5,601 nucleotides of DNA. It comes from a bacterium. Its GTDB lineage: Bacteria; Bacteroidota; Bacteroidia; Cytophagales; Thermonemataceae. The translations under genes were made by a program, and so were the position numbers. This document shows positions 1-5,300 of the stretch, in pieces (position 1 is the first letter of the stretch; each line of letters opens with the position of its first letter). Location: contig JANYGM010000250.1 of the NCBI GenBank assembly GCA_025362415.1, forward strand, positions 1-5,601, read 5' to 3'. The notes under the pieces were generated by a model. It ran no database searches. It had not been told where the DNA came from and saw only the letters and a program-made list of their open reading frames with translations.

Positions 1-582
1 GGAACAGGCGGTTATGTGGGAGAAGATGGTGTGCCACGCCTAAATGTCCTTGATTTGCAGAAAAAAATTCGCTCATTGCCTAAACCTGTCGTGGCTATGG
101 TGAATGGCTATGCTATTGGTGGCGGACACGTTTTACACGTAGTTTGCGACCTTTCTATTGCCTCTGACAATGCTATTTTTGGGCAAACTGGTCCAAAAGT
201 AGGAAGTTTTGATGCTGGTTTTGGCTCTTCTTTTTTAGCACGTATTGTAGGACAGAAAAAAGCTAGAGAAATCTGGTTTTTGTGTCGTCAGTATTCTGCG
301 CAAGAAGCCCTAGATATGGGACTTGTGAACAAAGTTGTGCCTTTTGATGAACTAGAAGCAGAAGTAGTACAATGGTGCAGAGAAATGCAAGCTCTTAGCC
401 CTATTGCCTTGCGTATGATAAAAGTAGGTATGAATGCAGAACTTGACGGACAAGCAGGAATACAAGAACTTGCAGGAAATGCAACACTTTTATACTACCT
501 CACAGAAGAGGCGCAAGAAGGAAAAAAAGCCTTTTTGGAGAAAAGAAAGCCTAATTTTCAGCAATATCCTAAATTTCCATAG
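1..582 (+). CDS. menB: 1,4-dihydroxy-2-naphthoyl-CoA synthase (MenB), 5'-truncated by window edge
   Basis: MenB is a crotonase-fold enzyme that closes the second naphthoquinone ring of menaquinone, converting o-succinylbenzoyl-CoA to 1,4-dihydroxy-2-naphthoyl-CoA in the cytoplasm. The reading frame is open from base 1 (Gly-Thr-Gly-Gly-Tyr-Val...) to the TAG at 580-582, giving 193 visible residues. The family is usually about 270-285 residues, so roughly 80-90 N-terminal residues lie off the left edge. Visible family marks, in fragment numbering, are the GYAIGGGH oxyanion-hole segment (around residues 36-43), the FGQTGPKVGSFDAGFG block with Ser69 and the catalytic-type Asp71, the block REIWFLCRQY, and near the C-terminus ELAGNATLLYYLTEEAQEG with the conserved Tyr. 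Gly in the QTG position, rather than Asp, is known from the bicarbonate-dependent MenB type, so that subtype is inferred. The GTG at 16 is an internal Val codon, not a start. The gene ends just before a strong terminator hairpin. Identification is near certain because similarity is high across the whole fragment. Confidence 0.97.
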   Translation, partial: GTGGYVGEDGVPRLNVLDLQKKIRSLPKPVVAMVNGYAIGGGHVLHVVCDLSIASDNAIFGQTGPKVGSFDAGFGSSFLARIVGQKKAREIWFLCRQYSAQEALDMGLVNKVVPFDELEAEVVQWCREMQALSPIALRMIKVGMNAELDGQAGIQELAGNATLLYYLTEEAQEGKKAFLEKRKPNFQQYPKFP

Positions 583-590
583 AAATTCTT

Positions 591-652
591 GAAATTCCTT
601 TAAAAGATAAAACTCACTTTTGAGTGAGTTTTATCTTTTAAAGGAATTTTTT
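591..652 (+). terminator. Long perfect intrinsic terminator after menB
   Basis: A perfect inverted repeat pairs 592-617 with 624-649 (26 bp, no mismatch) around a 6-base TTTTGA loop. A further T618-A623 pair is possible. The right arm runs into six T at 647-652. It begins about 10 bp after the menB stop codon, as expected for a Rho-independent terminator. The stem is unusually long and mostly A/T, so it could also serve the convergent gene at 764-1264. In that direction the trailing T-tract is weak. Confidence 0.85.
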
Positions 653-763
653 ATACACCTCCTACGAAAGTAAGATTAACAAAAATTACTCAATGATTAG
701 GTATTTGCATATTTTGCACCTTATAATAATACTATAGTTTTTCCTGATTTTGTAAAATCCAGC

Positions 764-1264
764 TTATCTTTTTGTGCTAAAAGAAACAGTTTTACCTTCT
801 GCTTTGGCTTGCAAAGCAATAGTTTTATATGGTTCGGGCAAACCATCAATAGGTACTATAAGACCATCAACAGTAACCCAACTTGTGAATGGATTGCTTT
901 CATTCATCCTTTTTGTTGAGAATTCCTTATCCCACCTATCCATTTTTAGCATATCCCTAATTTCTTTAGATTTGCCAGATACTGTTGAAGTGGCAACACC
1001 AAAAAATGTACCTATCTCATTTACAGATACATACGGCTCAGAAGTTTTATCAAACAAAAAATTAATTGTTCCAACAGCGTGAATAATGCCTGCTGCCCAC
1101 GTTTCTATTTTCCCTGTTTGGAATGGAACAGCTTTTTTGCGCCCTAATTTTTGTAAAACTCTTTCAGAAATATCAAAATACTCTTCATCAAGTTTTTCGT
1201 CGCAAAATCTTCTAATTAAGTCTAAAATTTCTTGTTGTCGTTGTTTTATTTCTTCTTTGTCCAT
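764..1264 (-). CDS. DUF6398-domain protein of unknown function
   Basis: This is a 166-residue acidic/basic cytoplasmic protein with no signal peptide or membrane segment. Residues about 10-110 match my memory of the DUF6398 family: an N-terminal helical stretch with FCDEKLDEEY (20-29), a basic patch GRKKAVP (41-47), the signature GKIETWAAGIIHAVGTINFLFD (51-72), and a helix-turn-helix-like end EIGTFFGVATSTVSGKSKEIRDML (83-106). The tail after residue 120 (NPFTSWVTVDGLIVPIDGLP) resembles the short C-terminal piece that follows this domain in longer relatives. The WAA...NFLFD plus helix-turn-helix layout is reminiscent of a TFIIB/cyclin-box repeat, so nucleic-acid binding is a plausible inference but not shown. 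The ATG (1262-1264, read in reverse) is preceded by A/T-rich sequence without a Shine-Dalgarno site, which is normal in Bacteroidota. The gene converges on menB and lies 339 bp downstream of the exported-protein gene on the same strand, so it is probably transcribed alone. Its function is unknown. Confidence 0.85.
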   Translation of the reverse strand: MDKEEIKQRQQEILDLIRRFCDEKLDEEYFDISERVLQKLGRKKAVPFQTGKIETWAAGIIHAVGTINFLFDKTSEPYVSVNEIGTFFGVATSTVSGKSKEIRDMLKMDRWDKEFSTKRMNESNPFTSWVTVDGLIVPIDGLPEPYKTIALQAKAEGKTVSFSTKR

Positions 1265-1302
1265 TTTATTATAGGTTTAAAAATTGATTATCAGCATTTT
1301 GT

Positions 1303-1316
1303 ATTCATAATTCATA
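1303..1316. repeat. Tandem duplication of a 7-mer (ATTCATA x2)
   Basis: ATTCATA occurs twice head to tail (1303-1309 and 1310-1316), just upstream of the start of the 764-1264 minus-strand gene. Unit length and the ATTC core are like the heptamer run at 1561-1602, so both may come from the same kind of short-repeat expansion. With only two copies the signal is weak. Confidence 0.45.
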
Positions 1317-1404
1317 AGTAATACATTGAAAATAACTTCCTAGTTCGTTTCTTTTTAACACTAAGTTCATTAAGAAATACATAGATAGCGACATTATTAA
1401 TTTG

Positions 1405-1439
1405 TTACATTTTTTTGTAATCCTTGATAAATCAAAAGG
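1405..1439. repeat. Two small adjacent A/T-rich hairpins
   Basis: TTACA (1405-1409) pairs with TGTAA (1416-1420) around six T. Directly after it, CCTTGAT (1422-1428) pairs with ATCAA and GG (1431-1439), with a two-A bulge. Both are short and could arise by chance in A/T-rich DNA. They are noted because they stand side by side inside the 1382-1563 inverted repeat. Confidence 0.3.
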
Positions 1440-1459
1440 CTACAAAATAATTATAGTGT

Positions 1460-1493
1460 TATAAATATCTCGCTCCGCTGGAGCGAAATACAA
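1460..1493. repeat. REP-like palindromic repeat, copy 1
   Basis: This is a 34-bp unit with a TATAAATAT lead, then the palindrome TCGCTCC-GCT-GGAGCGA (1470-1486, 7-bp stem, 3-base loop), then AATACAA. It matches copy 2 exactly 50 bp downstream at 28 of 34 positions. The GC-rich stem stands out in otherwise A/T-rich DNA. The design resembles REP-type extragenic palindromes of bacterial chromosomes, which lie outside genes. It could also slow or end leftward transcription from the gene at 1604-2203. Confidence 0.7.
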
Positions 1494-1509
1494 AATATAC
1501 TTATTTTCC

Positions 1510-1543
1510 TATAAATATATTGCCCCGCTGGGGCTGAATACAA
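1510..1543. repeat. REP-like palindromic repeat, copy 2
   Basis: This is the second copy of the 34-bp unit, with the palindrome GCCCC-GCT-GGGGC (1522-1534, 5-bp stem). Relative to copy 1, the stem pair T1474-A1482 is replaced by C1524-G1532, so both halves changed together and pairing is kept. The outer two pairs of copy 1 are lost. The loop GCT and the flanks TATAAATAT and AATACAA are unchanged. The six differences lie in or immediately next to the stem. Confidence 0.7.
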
Positions 1544-1560
1544 TTTATCAATGTCGTTAT

Positions 1561-1602
1561 CTAATTCCTAATTCCTAATTCACAATTCCTAATTCACAAT
1601 TT
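1561..1602. repeat. Run of six heptamer repeats (CTAATTC / ACAATTC variants)
   Basis: Six consecutive 7-bp units read CTAATTC three times, ACAATTC, CTAATTC, and ACAATTT. Only two unit types occur, differing at the first two bases, apart from a T at the end of the last unit. The run ends one base before the stop codon (1604-1606) of the minus-strand exported-protein gene, so it forms the very start of that gene's 3' untranslated region. Heptamer tandem repeats of this sort are known in several bacterial phyla, and copy number often varies between strains. Confidence 0.8.
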
Positions 1603-1603
1603 C

Positions 1604-2203
1604 TTACTTTTTCTTTTCTTCTGCAACCTTCAAATTCTTAATTTTAACGGATTGCATCATTTTTTGGGTTGCCTCTCTCCATTCTTGGCTGATTTTGAGC
1701 GGACAATTAAAATTAAAAACAATGATTTTATTCTCTACAACCGCATACATCATATAATTATACGTTTCTAATGTACCTTTTTTCCCAGAAACGGCTTTTT
1801 TTGTATCATTTTCTTCTGTAATTCTGCCAATAAATTCAAAAACTATAAAATCTCTTTTCTTAATAGTAACGAGTTTGTCCTGCAAAAATTCTACTTTTGA
1901 ATAGCTTGCTTGCAGACTTCCTTTATACAAATCTTTCAAAATTTTAAGGTCTTTTGCGTCCCAATACGTGTTTGTGATGTTTACACCAATGTCTATGAGG
2001 GTGCTAGCATCTGTATAAATAGCAGTTGGTTTGCGGTAGGTATAGTATTTTTTTGCTAACAAATCATCATTCATCTTCACGAAATCTTTGGGTAAAAGCA
2101 TAGAAATTCCTAATGTAAGATTTGTCTTAGAAAGTTTCTTTTGTGCAAAAATATTAAAAAATATACAGACAGAAAACGCAAGAAATAAAGCAATTTTTTT
2201 CAT
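1604..2203 (-). CDS. Small exported protein of unknown function
   Basis: This is a 199-residue protein that begins with a typical Sec signal peptide: Met-Lys-Lys, a hydrophobic core at about residues 4-19, and a likely cleavage at FA|Q (after residue 20), a common ending in Bacteroidota. The mature part starts with a Ser/Thr/Leu strand and a 'LLPKDF' segment (about 36-41). It then alternates predicted strands and helices, with a YTYRKPTAIYTD stretch, a helix of the form DLKILKDLYKGSLQ, paired strands with VEFLQDKLVTIKKRDFIVFEF, and a late YNYMMYAVVENKIIVFNFNCP strand pair before a final helix. This order is reminiscent of the Mog1/PsbP/DcrB-like fold, but that is inference from pattern only. 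The last residues are a lysine-rich tail. Cys13 does not sit in a lipobox, so it is probably periplasmic rather than a lipoprotein. It is divergent from the nuclease-helicase gene and shares its promoter region. No function can be assigned. Confidence 0.85.
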   Translation of the reverse strand: MKKIALFLAFSVCIFFNIFAQKKLSKTNLTLGISMLLPKDFVKMNDDLLAKKYYTYRKPTAIYTDASTLIDIGVNITNTYWDAKDLKILKDLYKGSLQASYSKVEFLQDKLVTIKKRDFIVFEFIGRITEENDTKKAVSGKKGTLETYNYMMYAVVENKIIVFNFNCPLKISQEWREATQKMMQSVKIKNLKVAEEKKK

Positions 2204-2236
2204 TTGAAATAGTTAAATCTAACATAAAATATTGCC

Positions 2237-2244
2237 CAAATATA
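2237..2244 (-). promoter_or_regulatory. Bacteroidota-type -7 box for the exported-protein gene
   Basis: On the minus strand this reads TATATTTG, matching the TAnnTTTG consensus of Bacteroidota primary-sigma promoters, about 33 bases upstream of the ATG at 2203. No good -33 TTG/TTTG partner stands at the usual distance, so the call rests on the -7 element and position alone. Confidence 0.4.
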
Positions 2245-2287
2245 CAAAAAAAACGTATATTTTAATCATAATTTAGGATTTTTTCAT

Positions 2288-2295
2288 TAAATTTG
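2288..2295 (+). promoter_or_regulatory. Bacteroidota-type -7 box for the nuclease-helicase gene
   Basis: TAAATTTG matches TAnnTTTG and lies 46 bases before the ATG at 2342, leaving a short 5' leader. The -33 region is again poor. With the minus-strand box at 2237-2244 it forms a back-to-back pair 43 bp apart in a 138-bp divergent spacer, so the two genes may influence each other's expression. Confidence 0.4.
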
Positions 2296-2301
2296 TATTC
2301 A

Positions 2302-2328
2302 CACTACTCACAAAGGCACTACTCACAA
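2302..2328 (+). repeat. 12-bp direct repeat in the leader of the nuclease-helicase gene
   Basis: CACTACTCACAA occurs at 2302-2313 and again at 2317-2328, a 15-bp period, followed by a degenerate third copy (CACACTCAAAA, 2329-2339) that runs up to the start codon. The repeat begins 7 bases after the -7 box, so it would cover the transcription start and 5' leader. It could be an operator or an RNA-binding site. The stretch is also open in the frame of the downstream gene but has no ATG, GTG or TTG codon in that frame. Confidence 0.6.
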
Positions 2329-2341
2329 CACACTCAAAAAA

Positions 2342-5300
2342 ATGCTTCTTTCTGCTATCAATACACAATATTTTTATGATAATTTGTTTCAGATAACACA
2401 ACAAAAAAATCCTAAAAAACAGATTTTTGACCTTTCAAAGCAGTTTTTAGCTTTGCTAGCAACACTTACAGAAAATGAAAAACAGATTTTTGTTGGTATT
2501 TTCTCCAAAATAAATTTTGTCGTGCAAGCGCATAATCTCGGCAATGAAATAGACGAAAAACTCCAAAATTTGCGCCGTTTTATTCGCAAAAATGCTAGTC
2601 AAAATAATTTCACGCCTACGCAAGAACAAGTGAACGCTTGTATCAAAATTTTGTTAGAACTTATCTTACAATTTGCTGATTTTGAGCTAGATAACGTAAA
2701 AAATAAAGAATTAGTAAATATTCTCCAAACCAATGAAAATATTATTTTTAGCCGACAAACGCCACAAGATAAAATTAAGCGTTTGTATGTAAGTATTTTA
2801 GAAAAAACGTCAATAGAAAAAGATGAAAATGGTAAAAATACGGCTACAATAACTGCCAAAACTGATGGTTTGGGCATTATTAAAATAAATATTGCTGATG
2901 TAGTGTATAGTGGCAGTTATACTTACCGTATGACGGATAATGTACGTTATTTGCAAAATTTCCAGTCTGCGTATTTCACTGATTTAGAACGTATTGAGGC
3001 TAATTTATTTGCTTCTACTGATACAACTTTGATTATTGCTAGCCCAGATTATTTGGTAGATGCCTCCAATATTGCCAAATGTTTTTATCAAGGTGGTAGC
3101 TCTCCGTATGTAAGTTTACTTAGTAAAATGCAGTTTTTTGCAGGAAATGAAAAAACTTTATTGGGAAATCTTATCAATGATTTACTAGATAGGCTCGTGA
3201 TAAACCCTGAAATTTTGTTTATAGAGGCTATGAAACAAACTTTTAAAGAACGTAGCGTGGAGTGTGCCGTTTATGATAGCGACACCCTAAAACGCCTTTA
3301 CGGAGAATTAGAAGGGCATTTTAATACTGTAAAGAAAGAAATTACTGCTTTCAAAGCGCATAAACTCACCACAGAACCAAGTTTCATTTCCAATATTTAT
3401 GGACTTCAAGGGCGACTAGATTTGCTTGTGGAATACGACAACAACGACCAACAAAAAGGCAACAGAAAAGATATTATTGAATTAAAATCTGGCAAATTTC
3501 CTGTTAATAATCCTTTTCAGCTTGCTTGGGACAACGAAACTACGCAGGTTGCTTGTTATAACTTGCTCATTGATAGTGCTTTTGAAGATAGAAATGGTGT
3601 AAGTGCCATTTTATATTCAAAAGACCCACAAAATCCGCTTAGAGATTGCGGAAAGCTCAATTTTGAGAAGCAAAAAGTAATGTTAATGCGTAATAGGCTC
3701 GTAAGCCTTGATTTTGAACTTGCCAAAGGAAATAGGAAAATTTTTGACCTTTTGCAGAAAAGTACACAAAATGCTGGTTTGCCACCTTTCAAAGTACAAG
3801 AAGTAGATAATTTTAATGCTAAATGGAACAAAATCAGTGAGTTAGAAAAAAATTATTTTGTAGAATTTTTAGCTTTTGTGATGCGTGAGCTGATGACTGC
3901 CAAAATTGGTGGTACAAGCAACGAAAACACAGGAGAAGGTTTTGCAGGGCTTTGGAAAAATAGTAGTGAAGAAAAGGCAACTAACTTCTTGATTTTAAAC
4001 AACTTAGTTATCAAAGATTTTGATAATAAAACCTCAAAAATTACTTTCTCACGTGATAGGAGCGCAGGTGCAACCACCACATTCCGTAAAGGTGATATTG
4101 TGGTGGTTTATCCCATTTCTAGGGAGAATTTGGAAGGAAATTTGACTGAAAATAAAGAAAATCAGCAAGAGAATGAAACTTTAAAAAGTCCTATTTCTCA
4201 ACAAATTTTGCGAGGGACAATCTCCGAAATATCAGCAGAAACACTTGTTATTTCACTTAGAAATAAGTTTGTAGATAGTTTTTTCTTTGAAAAATACAAT
4301 TATTGGGCAACTGAACAAGATTTTATGGAAAGTGGCTACGAGGCGCAAATAACTTCCCTTTCTATGTTTTTGGAAGCTGATGAAAGGAAGAAAAAATTAC
4401 TTTTGGGACTTATTGAACCACAATTTGACAAAGATTTTTCTGCAAAATTTGATAAAATAAAAGATTTGAGTGAAGAGCAAAACGAAATATTAGCGCAAGC
4501 ACTTTCTGCACAAGATTATTTCATTTTGCAAGGTCCTCCTGGCACAGGAAAAACCTCTGCAATGCTCAAAAATATGGTTAAATATCTTTACGAAAAAACA
4601 GAGGAAACTATTGTTTTACTTGCTTTTACTAACCGTGCAACAGATGAAATTTGCGAAAAAATCAAAAATATTACATTAGAAAATAACGAAAATTCTGAAA
4701 AAAATAATATCAATTTCATTCGTTTGGGTTATGTGAACAAAGATAATCCTTTGGCAGAATTTAGTCTTACGAATGAGGAAGATTTACGAAAAGTACGCAC
4801 CAGACTAGCAGAATGCAGGGTTTTTGTTTCTACGGTGAGTTCTTATTACAAAAATCAGCACCTTGTACCAAAACACGACACTATTATTATTGATGAGGCT
4901 TCACAGCTTTTAGAGCCACATTTGTGCGGGATTTTGCCTAAATTTAAGCGTTTTATTTTGGTAGGAGATGAAAAACAACTGCCCGCCGTTGTTACACAAG
5001 CAACTGATTTACAGAAAGTTAATAATAATTCTCTTAAAGAAATTGGTATTTCTGATTTGAGTATTTCAATGTTTGAGCGTTTGCTTATCAATGCACAAAA
5101 AAATAATTGGAATGGTGCATTTGCTATGCTTTCTAGGCAATTTCGTACACACGAGGACGTATTGGCATTTTTTGGAAGAGAATTTTATGATAATAAACTT
5201 TATATTGGTTCTGAAAGGCAAAAAGAAAAACTAGATTTTTATGATGCAAATGCAAGAAATAATATGGAAAAGCTGCTTGCAAGCAATAGATGCCTGTTTT

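Larger units (their letters stand above)
1382..1563. repeat. Long-range inverted repeat enclosing about 180 bp (possible MITE-like element)
   Basis: Bases 1382-1395 and 1550-1563 are inverted copies over 14 positions with a single difference (G1388 opposite T1557, which would be a G-U wobble in RNA). The similarity continues more weakly inward to 1404 and 1541 (6 of 9 further positions). The enclosed segment carries two A/T hairpins and two GC-rich palindromes and no gene. Terminal inverted repeats around a short non-coding segment are the layout of a non-autonomous miniature transposable element, and the same pairing would close a multi-hairpin RNA. I found no convincing target-site duplication, so the element interpretation is tentative. 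Confidence 0.4.
1265..1603. other. Gene-free, repeat-rich intergenic region
   Basis: I see no credible coding region in these 339 bases. From left to right they hold a doubled 7-mer (1303-1316), the left arm of a long-range inverted repeat (1382-1404), two small A/T hairpins (1405-1420 and 1422-1439), two GC-rich palindromes 50 bp apart (1460-1543), the right arm of the inverted repeat (1541-1563), and a run of 7-bp repeats (1561-1602) ending one base before the stop codon of the leftward gene. Such dense repeats suggest an old mobile or REP-type insertion zone between two independent minus-strand genes. No clear TAnnTTTG promoter box for the 764-1264 gene was found here. Confidence 0.7.

Noticed and set aside
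16..18. GTG as the start codon of the first gene
   Set aside because: The frame is open to base 1 and the residues before it (GTGGY) fit the MenB family, so this is an internal Val.
774..1274. Two plus-strand open frames opposite the DUF6398 gene
   Set aside because: They lie antisense to a gene with clear family similarity, and their translations are compositionally odd with no motifs.
1460..1602. CRISPR array
   Set aside because: There are only two palindromic units with a 16-bp gap and 7-bp tandem repeats without unique spacers; no cas gene is seen.
2162..2167. Lipoprotein signal at Cys13 of the exported protein
   Set aside because: The residues before it (FSV) do not form a lipobox, and the hydrophobic core continues beyond the Cys.
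2291..2341. Upstream extension of the nuclease-helicase gene through the direct repeat
   Set aside because: The stretch is in frame but has no ATG, GTG or TTG start codon after the TAA at 2288-2290. The ATG at 2342 is the first.
2389..4080. Several minus-strand open frames of 66-92 codons
   Set aside because: All are antisense to the well-supported nuclease-helicase frame; they are Ser/Phe/Cys-rich translations typical of shadows of A/T-rich genes.
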